A DNA stretch of 64,000 nt from Celeribacter baekdonensis B30 (lineage in GTDB: Bacteria; Pseudomonadota; Alphaproteobacteria; Rhodobacterales; Rhodobacteraceae), in the NCBI RefSeq assembly GCF_000299875.1, contig NZ_AMRK01000012.1, positions 42,386-106,385 of the forward strand. The letters are read 5' to 3'. A program made the translations under genes and the position numbers. Shown here one piece after another: positions 17,358 to 25,935 of the stretch. How positions within the stretch are numbered: the first letter of the stretch is position 1; every line of letters begins with the position of its first letter. The notes beneath the pieces were generated by a model. That model worked only from the letters and a program-made list of their open reading frames with translations. It searched no databases and was not told the origin of the DNA.

Positions 17358-18653
17358 GTGAGACCGTTTCCAGTCATCGCAAGTGTTGTGGCTCTCCTTT
17401 CAGGATGTGCCAGCCTTGGACAGGCTGTGGCGCCAATGGATCAGGATGTATTCATGGTTGATGGGCCACCCGTCCGCCGTGTCGAGACTGCATATGACGA
17501 CGCGCTTGCGTGCATTGGCAACCGCGCACCGAGATCGCTGACCTTCGCCGTCGGTGCCATCAATGATGCGACCGGCAAAGAAAGCTATGCCGACGCAGGC
17601 AGCGGGAAAATGGTCACGCAGGGTGCAGGGGATATGATCCAGACCGCCCTGTTTAATGCAGGTGTGCAGGTCGTAAACCGGCGCGATCCGGCCATTGCGG
17701 CGACTGAGCACAACTGGGGTATCCGAGATATTACGTCGATGAAGCCGGCGGATCTTTTCATCACGGGAAGTATCAACAGTCTCGATTTTATTCCAGGAGC
17801 CGGGGCGTCTGTGACCGTCTCGGGAGTTGGGCCGAAAGCGCGGCAGAACCGTTTGTTGGTGGGAATGGACCTGGCCATGACCAATGCGCTGACCGGGGAA
17901 ATTGTCGCAAATATCGCAATTCAAAAACAACTCGTTGGCAAAGAAATTGGCTTTGCGATTGGTCGGTTCTTTGACACGAGCCTCGTTGATATTTCGGCAG
18001 GCGCAATGGAACGCGAAGCCACCAATGCTGTGTTCCGGCAGATGCTGTACTACGGTGTATATCAGCTTCTTTTACAAGCAAGTGACGCGGCAGAAAGTGC
18101 TGGCGAATGCAATGCAAAGCTGACTGCGACAATTGCAGAAGACTTGGTCTGGGAAGATCCGGCTGGGCGCGCATCCTTGCGGGCAATTGCCTCAGAGGTA
18201 GAGGCGGCTCGTCCGCCTTCCGAACAAGAAGTCGCCGAGATGCGTGCAGAAATGACGACAGCCGCTCCGGTTGAGCTGTCCGCCGAGGCACGCAAGCTTG
18301 CCAACAACGTTACGACACAGGCGGCACGCGCCATATCGATGTTTGATACTGTCGTGTCGGAGAAAAATGCCCAGGCCGCGCAAACAGCCTTTGAGAAGGG
18401 CAAAATCTACCTGTCCATTGCCATTCGCGATCTGCGCGCTGGGGCCAGTGTGGGTTTGACTGGTCCCGTAGGCGATGCCGCCGCGACGCTTGTCGAACAG
18501 GCGATCCGCGCAGGCTCAGCCGCCGAAATTGCACTCGCAGTCAAAATTGCTCCGAAGGATGAGGAAGAGGCTGTGATCGCGCCCGAAACGGCGACGGATC
18601 CGGCATCCCCGTCCAGCCCGGCTAAACCGTCAAACGTGGAGGGAAAGCCATGA
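17358..18653 (+). CDS. CsgG/HfaB-family outer-membrane secretion lipoprotein
   Basis: A 431-residue lipoprotein. The GTG at 17358 follows GGGGG by a few bases and yields a signal peptide with lipobox LSGC (Cys at about residue 16). Residues 50-245 match the CsgG/HfaB core: FAVGAINDATGK, the QGAGDMIQTALFNAGVQVV segment, ADLFITGSINSLDF, the VSGVGPKARQNRLLVG strand pair, IQKQLVGKEIG, and FFDTSLVDISAGAMERE. CsgG forms the outer-membrane pore that secretes curli subunits; HfaB does this for the Caulobacter holdfast anchor. A C-terminal extension of about 170 residues, Ala/Glu-rich and helical with a Pro/Ser tail, goes beyond E. coli CsgG. It is the key functional call in this operon. Confidence 0.85.
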   Translation: MRPFPVIASVVALLSGCASLGQAVAPMDQDVFMVDGPPVRRVETAYDDALACIGNRAPRSLTFAVGAINDATGKESYADAGSGKMVTQGAGDMIQTALFNAGVQVVNRRDPAIAATEHNWGIRDITSMKPADLFITGSINSLDFIPGAGASVTVSGVGPKARQNRLLVGMDLAMTNALTGEIVANIAIQKQLVGKEIGFAIGRFFDTSLVDISAGAMEREATNAVFRQMLYYGVYQLLLQASDAAESAGECNAKLTATIAEDLVWEDPAGRASLRAIASEVEAARPPSEQEVAEMRAEMTTAAPVELSAEARKLANNVTTQAARAISMFDTVVSEKNAQAAQTAFEKGKIYLSIAIRDLRAGASVGLTGPVGDAAATLVEQAIRAGSAAEIALAVKIAPKDEEEAVIAPETATDPASPSSPAKPSNVEGKP

Positions 18654-18805
18654 TGCATCCTTCTACATCCAGTTTTCTTTGCGAGACCCGCAAAGAAAGG
18701 TTTGTGGTCATACACCACAACTCAAACGGGGCCCTCGAATATGCCCTATTTAAGGACGGCCTGTTCACGAGGGAAGAACAGACACAAACGAGGACATCAC
18801 TATGA
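18650..18805 (+). CDS. Candidate 51-residue small protein coupled to both neighbours
   Basis: This short frame begins MMHPSTSSFLC and ends EEQTQTRTSL. Its ATG overlaps the csgG/hfaB-like stop (ATGA) and its stop overlaps the next start (ATGA). A strong GGAGGGAA ribosome site precedes it. No signal peptide or membrane segment is seen, and Cys occurs once. The double coupling argues for real translation, though codon bias is not strongly diagnostic. It could act only to couple translation of the two secretion-locus genes. No family is recognised. Confidence 0.4.
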   Translation: MMHPSTSSFLCETRKERFVVIHHNSNGALEYALFKDGLFTREEQTQTRTSL

Positions 18806-19719
18806 AAAAGTTTCTTGCGACCACCGCTGTGATGCTGATCGCCACGACCGGCGCAGCGTCCGCACAATCCGTTCTGGAGCGTGTGCTGACTTCTTTGGAT
18901 GCAGCGACATCTACAGAACTGAACGGGACGTTCGCTAACATCGCTGAAAACCTTGGCGGAGCTGGAATGACGACGGTCTACGCTGCACCTGACGGAACCG
19001 TTTTGACTGCTGACGAGTATCAAGCGGGTCTGGATTCCGCTGTTGCAGCAGCTGTTGCGGCGATTACGGTCGTCGCAGAACCGAATCCTGCGAATTACAA
19101 CATGGCTGATGCGACCGAGTTGGCTGCTTATGGAACTGCTGTAGAAGCCTATAATACGTATGTAGGTGAGGTTGCCGCTGCTACGACTGGCGCAACCAAC
19201 GCTTATACCGGCTCTTACATAGCAAACGACGTTGCCGTTGCTGGTCTCGGCGGCATCGACGGCTCGATCACAAACACCATCGAAGGCGTGACCAGCGCTA
19301 TTGCTGAAGCAAGCCAAAGCGCGACCGCTGGCCTCGACACAGTTGCTTATGAGTTCAACTTGCCGACTTATGATCTTGGCGCGCTGTCCACAACCGCACT
19401 TGGCGCTGTGAACACCGGCGACATCACCCTCGGTGTGAACTCCACCGTGGATGACGCAAAAACCACGTCGACACAGGCCGTGTCCTCTGTGATGCAACAA
19501 CTGGGTGGTACTATCGATAACGGCGCGCTTGTGCTGAACATCGCATCCAACATGACCGGCGTGAACGGTTCGATCACCAACTCGATGAACAACGTGAACG
19601 GTGTACTTGCATCCGCGTCGACAACTGCACTTGGTGCGGTCAACACCGGTACAATCACATCCGGTGTGAATGCTGCTGTTCAGGGCATCGTCGGCACGTC
19701 CGGCCAGTCCGGCCTGTAA
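18802..19719 (+). CDS. Secreted Ala/Thr-rich fibre-type protein with repeated ALGAVNTG motif
   Basis: A 305-residue exported protein (signal peptide ending GAASAQS). The mature part is extremely Ala-, Thr-, Asn- and Gly-rich with no Cys, typical of secreted fibre or adhesin subunits. A duplicated element, STTALGAVNTGDI and STTALGAVNTGTI, occurs near residues 197-210 and 273-286. GSITN- and GVN-type segments recur around both. By position it is the likely HfaD-like partner or a major fibre subunit secreted through the CsgG/HfaB-type pore two genes upstream. A CGAGGA ribosome site precedes the ATG. A perfect hairpin lies 30 bases after the stop. Confidence 0.65.
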   Translation: MKKFLATTAVMLIATTGAASAQSVLERVLTSLDAATSTELNGTFANIAENLGGAGMTTVYAAPDGTVLTADEYQAGLDSAVAAAVAAITVVAEPNPANYNMADATELAAYGTAVEAYNTYVGEVAAATTGATNAYTGSYIANDVAVAGLGGIDGSITNTIEGVTSAIAEASQSATAGLDTVAYEFNLPTYDLGALSTTALGAVNTGDITLGVNSTVDDAKTTSTQAVSSVMQQLGGTIDNGALVLNIASNMTGVNGSITNSMNNVNGVLASASTTALGAVNTGTITSGVNAAVQGIVGTSGQSGL

Positions 19720-19748
19720 GCTTTAGGCTTATTCGCAATATAAGAATT

Positions 19749-19770
19749 GGGATGGCAGTCATGCCATCCC
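19749..19770 (+). terminator. Perfect 9-bp hairpin after the fibre-protein gene
   Basis: GGGATGGCA-GTCA-TGCCATCCC forms a perfect 9-bp stem with a 4-base loop, 30 bases after the stop at 19719. No T-run follows. It may stabilise the 3' end or attenuate transcription into the next gene rather than act as a full intrinsic terminator. Confidence 0.5.
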
Positions 19771-19886
19771 TCCAAACTATTATAGGTGGCACAATGTTCA
19801 CCCAGAGGCAGGGCGTACCGCCGAGTTTGGTCGTGGGCATATAGGCGTTCGAATGCGGTTGCGTTGATCGAGAAAGCCCTCATGAG

Positions 19887-20930
19887 ATGCAGAGCGAAGG
19901 AGTTGAAATCTTGCATAGTTTTCGCAGTTTTGTCTCTCGTTTCTTGCACAGAATATGTCGCGGCCTGTCGCGCCGTCTGAGCCACAGCCTACCCAGAGTT
20001 GCTTTGAAACGAAGCAGATACCCCTTTGAGAGGTTTCCAAACCTGTGCGGCATTGTGATCTGCGTCCTTTCAGGACTGTCGCTTGCGGACCCTGCGTCAG
20101 CAGAGACTCGTCTTGAACGTATTTTTGCCGCTTTGGCAGAAACAGGGTTTGGTGCTGACGTCTTGTTTATGGTCAATGTTGCCGAAAACACGTCAAGTTT
20201 TATGAGCCAACCGGCACGTCTCAAATCCGGACAAACTGTCGTCATCGGATATGACACCGTGGGTGCGCCCGTCATCGCGCAATCCGACGATTTTGGCGTG
20301 ACTGTGACGGCGGCGCAGGCTTTGGAGCTTGAGCGTGGTCTTCCGCCTGGTTTCTATCCGACCGGCAGCGGGCTTTTTTCCATTCCGACAGGTGCTCAGC
20401 TGTCCCTGTACGAAGCGGACCGGGATGGGCAGGCGATTGCAACAGCGCGCGAACTTGTTTCGACGCGGATTGATGGCCAGATCCTGACGGTTATCGGACT
20501 TTCCCCAAGATTTGCCGAATTTGGGGACCTGGCGTTGGTTGCAGGACAAAACAGTGCCTTGCGTGCCATCACTCAAATTGATGCACTTCAAACGACGGTA
20601 CTTGGCGCGGTGAACAACGGGATCGCTGTCACAAACGTCGCTGCCAATTACGGTACGGATGTTTTGGTCCCAACGGATCTTATCGCCTCAAAAGTCTCGC
20701 GTGGTGCCAACATGAGCTATATGCAGGCGGCTACGGATCAGCTCGACGCGGTGCATCTGGCGCAAGTTGTCACGACGGGTCCCAGTGTTTTGATGAATTT
20801 GGCGTCGAATGATATGGATATAATCGGTAGCATCCGTCTGCGGGTGTCTGATCAATCGGGCGCAGCCCTCAAGGTTGTCACGACGGCAATCGGTGCTGTG
20901 AACAGCGGGATTATCTCGAATACGAACTAG
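19887..20930 (+). CDS. Secreted paralogue sharing the fibre motif (start uncertain)
   Basis: An exported protein of up to 347 residues. The first 40 residues from the ATG at 19887 are Arg-rich and unconvincing. A TTG at 20004 gives a normal signal peptide (LCGIVICVLSGLSLADPASA, cleaved before ETRLERI) and is the more likely start. The mature protein begins LERIFAALAETG, similar to LERVLTSLDAAT of the preceding gene, so the two look paralogous. TTVLGAVNNGI and TTAIGAVNSGI repeat the shared motif near residues 233 and 332. It also has an SIPTGAQLSLY strand region. It probably uses the same CsgG/HfaB-type exporter. It converges on the kinase gene with 22 bases between stops. Confidence 0.6.
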   Translation: MQSEGVEILHSFRSFVSRFLHRICRGLSRRLSHSLPRVALKRSRYPFERFPNLCGIVICVLSGLSLADPASAETRLERIFAALAETGFGADVLFMVNVAENTSSFMSQPARLKSGQTVVIGYDTVGAPVIAQSDDFGVTVTAAQALELERGLPPGFYPTGSGLFSIPTGAQLSLYEADRDGQAIATARELVSTRIDGQILTVIGLSPRFAEFGDLALVAGQNSALRAITQIDALQTTVLGAVNNGIAVTNVAANYGTDVLVPTDLIASKVSRGANMSYMQAATDQLDAVHLAQVVTTGPSVLMNLASNDMDIIGSIRLRVSDQSGAALKVVTTAIGAVNSGIISNTN

Positions 20931-20952
20931 GGCGAGTCTTCAGGCCGATTGG

Positions 20953-23640
20953 TTATAAACACTTTGACAATAGCAATTGTGCAAGCCCTTGTAGGCGCAC
21001 AATTTCTGCTTTGCGGCAGCATTTTTCGATCTCACCCAAAAGGCGGCCGAGTTTCGGGTAACCAAGAAACAGCAAACTCCCCGCAACAAAGTGCGAAAAT
21101 TGCGCAATCTCATCAAGGTCTTTTGCCCCCGGGTCATTTTGCAGCATGCCCCGTAGCATGTCTCCAAGTGTTTCCACCTCTGTTTTGGCGCGATGGGTCA
21201 GTTCGACCAAATTGGGATTTTCCTCAAAACTCGGGAGCGGATTGGAAAGTCGTTCGAACTCGAACTCCTCTTGCTGCTCGACATCGTCCATCGCGTCGCG
21301 TTCTGAAATGACTTTTTCAATGTGCGACCGAAGCTGATGCATGGTGAACGGCTTGTGGAGAATAGAATCGATGCCGCTTTCAAACAGCTCAAGTGTCTCT
21401 TCCATCTTCATGCTCGCCTGCGCCGTCACGGCAATAATGCAGGCTTTCGAGGATCTTGACCCCAGTCGTATGATGGATGAGGCATCTAAGCCTGACATGT
21501 TCGGCATATTCAGATCGGTCAAGATAAGATCGTAGGCTGTCTCACAAGCCTTTTGAACCGCTTCAAACCCATCAATGGCGGTGTCCACATCATAGCCGAT
21601 TTGTTCGGCCATTGCCTTGAGCAATGTTCTATTGGTGGGGTGATCTTCGACCAACAAGACATGTCCTTTTGGTGCGCCGGTATGTTTCACATCCTCGCCT
21701 GCGGTTGTGTCTGGGGCTGGCGTGCTATTTGGCGTCTGATCGGTGCGCCCAGACATTTTCCCCAATGGGATATTCGCGGGCATGTCGTCTTCGGATTGTT
21801 CCTGTTGCGCGGAAGAGGGCACCCGGATCGCGTCATTCTGCTCATCGTGTACAAAAGAGGGGATCGTGAAACAAAACCGACTGCCACTTCCCAGAGTACT
21901 TTCCAATGTGATTGTCCCGCCCATGAATTCCACGGATCTCTGGACAATTCCGAGGCCTAGACCGGTGCCGGGCAAAACCGGTGCAACTTCGTCGGATAGA
22001 GAATAGAAATCTTCGAAGATGCGCGCTTGATCTGCCTGGCTTATGCCAATGCCCGTATCAATCACCTCGATACGTGTTTCCCATGCACTATTTACCAACG
22101 AGTTTGTGCCGAGCACAGTGATCGAGCCAGCATTTGTAAACTTGATGGCATTGGAAATGAGGTTGTAGATCGCATTTGAAAACGCGCGCCGGTATCCGAT
22201 GTTTTCATCCGGACCCCGCCAGTTGAGTGTCAGGGCGTTGCCCTTTGATTTGGCCAATGCCTCGAGCTGCTCACATATCTGCTGTACTGTGTTGCGAGGG
22301 TTATAAGGCTGCGGGGTGAGCTGAGATGACATGGCATCGTGCCGCGCAATGTCGAGAACATCGTCAATTTGCTCAAGAGCTGTTGCCGCGGCATCGCGTG
22401 ATATCTGAATATATTCGCGACGTTTTACGGCTTCCGTCTCGGTTTCTGCGAGATCAAGAGCCGCGACAACGCCATGCAGAGGCGTCCGCATTTCGTGACT
22501 CATCGTCGCGAGAAAACGGCTCTTTGCAGACGCATCACTGCGTGCGCGGGCCAACGCTGTGCGTGCTTTTAGGCGTGCATTCCATTCTTGAGAAGTGTCA
22601 CGCACGAAGCCGATTAAGACCGGTTGCCCGTCCATTCCCGTCTCTCTTACGATGCTAAGAGATGCGGGAAATGTTTCTCCATTGAAGCGACGGGCCCTTA
22701 CATTTGAACGATGTAAGGCGTTGTTGCCGCTTTCTTTGCGGGCAAACATGATGCGGAGTTGTTTTTCGAAAGGTGCCCAGCTTTTTTTGGGTGTCAGGTG
22801 CTTTAAAACGGATTGTCCATAGGCCTCTTTGCGTTGACATCCAAACATGGCTTCGGCAGCAGCATTGAACTCTATGACTTTAAAATCACAGTCCATTACG
22901 ATGATTGCATCGTGAGAGACCTCAAGTAGTTTTGCGAGATAGGATGACAATTTTTTTTGAGTGAGATTGGTGGTTGCGATCCGCCTCAAAAGAAACACCA
23001 CGGATATGAAGCTCAGGAGAAGTAGACCGATTAGAACAAGAGAATAAAAGAGATAGTTGTTCAAAGATGAATGCAGGACGCTGCGTCTCTCTTCTTGAGA
23101 GTCGATTGCCGACTGCAGAGCCGACAACGCAAAGATCCGGCTAAGCGTTGCGGCATATTCGATTAAATCGAAGATTGCTCGCACATCATCGACCGTTTTC
23201 AAACGCCCTGCATCTATTTCAATTGCAGCCCTGTCACGCAGTGTGGTCAATTCCGATAGGGCGTCACGGGCATCTTGTTCGACGGGAAATGTTCGCAACC
23301 TTTGTGCAACTGTGTCCACGCGCGCATAAAAGATGTCGAAACGCGTCTCAATTTCGAGATGGGTCTCGTCGGATATCTGAGACCCGTCTTGCGTTTCCAT
23401 TAAGGCTTGAGCAAGGGCTAGCTGAAGGCGATGCAGTTCCACTTCGACCTGAACGAAGTTCCAGGTTTCGCTGTCAGAGCGTGCAAAAGAAAAGGAATTA
23501 ACTTTGCGGGACAAGTCAACGGATATGGTCAAGAGGATCAGCAGGACGAAGCTGAAAATCGTTACTGAAACGTACATTTTCCGTCGTGTCAGGCGCCAAT
23601 GCGGAGACACGTTCAGAAATTTCGGAATGTGGCGTTTCAT
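20953..23640 (-). CDS. Hybrid sensor histidine kinase with PAS, receiver and Hpt domains
   Basis: An 895-residue membrane phosphorelay protein. TM1 is near residues 22-42, a helical periplasmic sensor spans about 45-190, and TM2 is near 195-217. A PAS domain runs from about 235 to 355. The HisKA box has MSHEMRTPLHG with phospho-His382. The HATPase has NAIKF, DTGIGIS and GTGLGLGI. The receiver domain carries Asp709 in LILTDLNMPNMSG. The C-terminal Hpt-like domain has candidate His850 in FSHFVAGSLLFLG. All four phosphorelay steps are therefore in one chain. The start overlaps the stop of the upstream molybdopterin-fold gene, so they are co-expressed. The LuxR-type regulator at 24349, divergent from this pair, is the likely output. 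Confidence 0.88.
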   Translation of the reverse strand: MKRHIPKFLNVSPHWRLTRRKMYVSVTIFSFVLLILLTISVDLSRKVNSFSFARSDSETWNFVQVEVELHRLQLALAQALMETQDGSQISDETHLEIETRFDIFYARVDTVAQRLRTFPVEQDARDALSELTTLRDRAAIEIDAGRLKTVDDVRAIFDLIEYAATLSRIFALSALQSAIDSQEERRSVLHSSLNNYLFYSLVLIGLLLLSFISVVFLLRRIATTNLTQKKLSSYLAKLLEVSHDAIIVMDCDFKVIEFNAAAEAMFGCQRKEAYGQSVLKHLTPKKSWAPFEKQLRIMFARKESGNNALHRSNVRARRFNGETFPASLSIVRETGMDGQPVLIGFVRDTSQEWNARLKARTALARARSDASAKSRFLATMSHEMRTPLHGVVAALDLAETETEAVKRREYIQISRDAAATALEQIDDVLDIARHDAMSSQLTPQPYNPRNTVQQICEQLEALAKSKGNALTLNWRGPDENIGYRRAFSNAIYNLISNAIKFTNAGSITVLGTNSLVNSAWETRIEVIDTGIGISQADQARIFEDFYSLSDEVAPVLPGTGLGLGIVQRSVEFMGGTITLESTLGSGSRFCFTIPSFVHDEQNDAIRVPSSAQQEQSEDDMPANIPLGKMSGRTDQTPNSTPAPDTTAGEDVKHTGAPKGHVLLVEDHPTNRTLLKAMAEQIGYDVDTAIDGFEAVQKACETAYDLILTDLNMPNMSGLDASSIIRLGSRSSKACIIAVTAQASMKMEETLELFESGIDSILHKPFTMHQLRSHIEKVISERDAMDDVEQQEEFEFERLSNPLPSFEENPNLVELTHRAKTEVETLGDMLRGMLQNDPGAKDLDEIAQFSHFVAGSLLFLGYPKLGRLLGEIEKCCRKAEIVRLQGLAQLLLSKCL

Positions 23641-24143
23641 TCTGACGTTAAAACCCTAATTTCAACGAGTTGCCAGACGGCGGCTCCATACACAGGTTCT
23701 GTTTGGTATTCTTTGCGTTTGTCGAAGGGATACATGATCCACAGAGGGCCTTTCTCCCGGAGAGAAAACGGCATCCCATCGATCCTGTTGGCAATGATTG
23801 GATAGGTGTCATCAATCAAAGCCGGGCTAATATCAACCTTGTAGTCATTGGCTCCAACAAACGTCATTGAATTTTGTTCGTGGATTCCCACCATGGAAAG
23901 GACGCTGGTAAGAGAAGGGCCACTATAACTTGGACTCCCTTCTGTCCAAAGCGAAGATGTTTGGAAGGATTGCTGTTCCAACTGCAGAAGCATGTCATCC
24001 GTAATCTCGAAACGTTCATCTGTCCCTTCTATAGAAATTGTCAGAAGCACATCCTGAGCACAGACCATTTGCGGCGATAGCGCGAAACAACCCGCGAAAG
24101 CAATCATTTGGGCAGCTTTAAGAGTAAAGCCGTGTGGGAACAT
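23637..24143 (-). CDS. Periplasmic oxidoreductase-molybdopterin-fold protein, putative sensor partner
   Basis: A 168-residue exported protein. The ATG at 24143 has an AAGGA site eight bases upstream; the earlier ATG at 24149 is possible. A signal peptide is followed by a domain resembling the sulfite-oxidase/molybdopterin-binding fold. TDDMLLQLEQQSF, a Ser/Gly-rich loop SYSGPSLTSVLSMVG, the LPLW-like segment GPLWIMYPFDKR and a terminal YGAAVWQLVEIRV strand are typical of small periplasmic members found beside histidine kinases. No Cys ligand for molybdenum is evident, so a sensory rather than enzymatic role is likely. The stop overlaps the kinase start by four bases. Confidence 0.72.
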   Translation of the reverse strand: MFPHGFTLKAAQMIAFAGCFALSPQMVCAQDVLLTISIEGTDERFEITDDMLLQLEQQSFQTSSLWTEGSPSYSGPSLTSVLSMVGIHEQNSMTFVGANDYKVDISPALIDDTYPIIANRIDGMPFSLREKGPLWIMYPFDKRKEYQTEPVYGAAVWQLVEIRVLTSE

Positions 24144-24348
24144 AGTCATTTCCTTGAGATAAAACGCTTTTAGGGAGATTTTCACCAAAAAAGTTTTTTA
24201 TACAATGCGCAAAAGTAAAATAGCATCATCTTTAGTTTCCACGTTATTCCACCAAGGATTTATTTGCTCTTAATAGTTTCTGCATATGGCGGCGGCGCTA
24301 AAATTCATACAAATAGTAAAAAATTGTATATCATATAGAGAAAATCCT

Positions 24349-25020
24349 ATGCACAAACCTCAAAGGCAGTCGAACACAGAGATGCAACAGCGCATGGTTT
24401 CCGTCCTTATTGCCGACGATCATAAGCTGATCTCAGAGGCTTTGAAGATTATTCTGGTTGAAGAGGGAGATTTTTCCGTTGAAACGAGCGTCTCATTGCA
24501 AAGCACCCTCGACGTTCTGCGCGCGCACCCAAAGTCTTTTGATGTTGTGATGCTTGATATCTCCATGCCGGGAATGGAAGGTCTGCGATCTGTGAAGCAG
24601 GTCGTAGATGCAACCCATGAGGGATCAGTTGTCATTTTTTCTGGAACGGCTGACGATGACTTCGTCTGGCAGGCCATTGAGATCGGGGCAAAGGGATTTA
24701 TCTCCAAAGGGCAACCTTTCCGCAGCTTCGCCGCGACACTCAGATTGATCGCCGATGGCAACGAGTTTGTCCCACTGTCACTGTCGAGAAGTGTTAAAAA
24801 CGCAACCAAAGGCACAGACGGACCCGATGAGCAAGATCGGCGCATTCTCAAGCTGGTTGCAGAAGGAAAGACAAACAAGGAAATTGCGTTTGAGCTGAAT
24901 TCGAGCGAGGTCGCAATTAAAATGAAAATGCGGTCGATATGTACGAAACTAGATGCCAAGAACCGCGCACACGCTGCTATCCTTGCGCAAAGACATGGGC
25001 TCATAACGATTGAAACGTGA
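24349..25020 (+). CDS. LuxR/NarL-type response regulator
   Basis: A 223-residue response regulator. The receiver domain has the acidic pair in VLIADDHKLI, phospho-acceptor Asp in FDVVMLDISMPGMEG, Thr/Ser in VVIFSGTA and Lys in FISKGQP. A C-terminal LuxR HTH follows (EGKTNKEIAFELNSSEVAIKMKM). The ATG at 24349 gives a short N-terminal tail; a second ATG follows 33 bases later. The frame runs back to 24286 but that part is unconvincing. It is divergent from the kinase pair across a 205-base AT-rich interval (24144-24348) that must hold both promoters. It is probably the output regulator for that phosphorelay. Confidence 0.85.
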   Translation: MHKPQRQSNTEMQQRMVSVLIADDHKLISEALKIILVEEGDFSVETSVSLQSTLDVLRAHPKSFDVVMLDISMPGMEGLRSVKQVVDATHEGSVVIFSGTADDDFVWQAIEIGAKGFISKGQPFRSFAATLRLIADGNEFVPLSLSRSVKNATKGTDGPDEQDRRILKLVAEGKTNKEIAFELNSSEVAIKMKMRSICTKLDAKNRAHAAILAQRHGLITIET

Positions 25021-25194
25021 GCAGGGCTAAGAACAATCAATTGTTTCGACTATTCAAATCGGCTCATACGATCAATGGACATGACGGAGATCGCCCGGAG
25101 GTCGCGTTTATCAGAGATCTGTGGCATGTCTTTCACCTGGATGAGTAACGGGTCAGTGACTGCCCTTAACTTATTACGACAAGTCGTAAATTTC

Positions 25195-25362
25195 TTATTT
25201 ATATCTGTCACATGCCTCGAAACAAGCAGCAACGATAATCACGACCAAATTTGCGATAAGCAGGCCCAATGAAAGCGAAAATAGAACATTGAGGCCGATG
25301 AGTAACATCACGATGGATGTAAAGATGAATGCAACTAGAGCCAAAATCCCAAAAAATATCAT
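25195..25362 (-). CDS. 55-residue small membrane protein
   Basis: A short frame that begins MIFFGILALVAFIFTSIVML and ends CFEACDRYK. It has two hydrophobic segments (about residues 2-24 and 28-47) joined by a short polar turn. The composition is what a genuine membrane peptide shows and is very unlikely as a shadow. It lies 33 bases downstream of the degenerate-receiver gene on the same strand, so the two are probably one operon. No named family is recognised. The remaining bases 25021-25194, between this gene and the response regulator stop, hold nothing else visible. Confidence 0.6.
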   Translation of the reverse strand: MIFFGILALVAFIFTSIVMLLIGLNVLFSLSLGLLIANLVVIIVAACFEACDRYK

Positions 25363-25395
25363 ATTTCACGTCTTCTATTTCGTTACGAACCAATC

Positions 25396-25893
25396 TTACG
25401 GGTGACTTCGGAAATCGCGTTGTCCACGCTTTAAGGATTGCACAACCGATCGCGTGGGCGCGTGTGTAAGTGCAGAGTTGAGGCGTTGAACCCAAACGCG
25501 ATTGTTCACGGGCGCTTGCAGCAGTGCGAGTTCAAGGCACGAGTAGGTAACTGGAAGTCGGAGAGAAACATCTGCGAGAAATAATCTGTGCGTTCCGAAT
25601 TCATCTGTGCTGAAATCTGAAGATACCAGAATTGTTGCCACGTCCGGGAACCGCCCCCGCATTTCCCTAATCCTGTCATACTGAGCGGCGATGCCGCCGA
25701 AACTGTCGACGTCGATGAACGCAAAATTGATCCCAGGAATGGCGTCGAGACACCGCATGAACTCGCTGTAATCTTCGCAACAGGTCACGGTTGCGTCGTT
25801 TTCCACCAGCATAATTGGCAAGGTGTGCGCCAGAATTTTCGATTGGCTCAGGAACAGACATTTTGCATCCATCCCGTCGAAGATACTGAACAT
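25396..25893 (-). CDS. Degenerate receiver-domain protein
   Basis: A 165-residue protein with the alternating strand-helix pattern of a response-regulator receiver. The first strand (AKCLFLSQSKILAHTL) lacks the usual acidic pair. The third keeps an Asp (Asp61 in NFAFIDVDSFGG). The fourth ends in Ser (TILVSSDF), and the fifth has Arg in place of Lys-Pro. No output domain is present, and a basic tail follows. The ATG at 25893 is preferred over the upstream extension to 25935. It may bind a partner kinase or regulator without normal phosphorylation. It lies close to the phosphorelay genes and upstream of a small membrane protein. Confidence 0.6.
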   Translation of the reverse strand: MFSIFDGMDAKCLFLSQSKILAHTLPIMLVENDATVTCCEDYSEFMRCLDAIPGINFAFIDVDSFGGIAAQYDRIREMRGRFPDVATILVSSDFSTDEFGTHRLFLADVSLRLPVTYSCLELALLQAPVNNRVWVQRLNSALTHAPTRSVVQSLKRGQRDFRSHP

Positions 25894-25935
25894 GATTTGC
25901 CACCTGCATTTGAATTTAAATCTTTGTTCCCTCAC

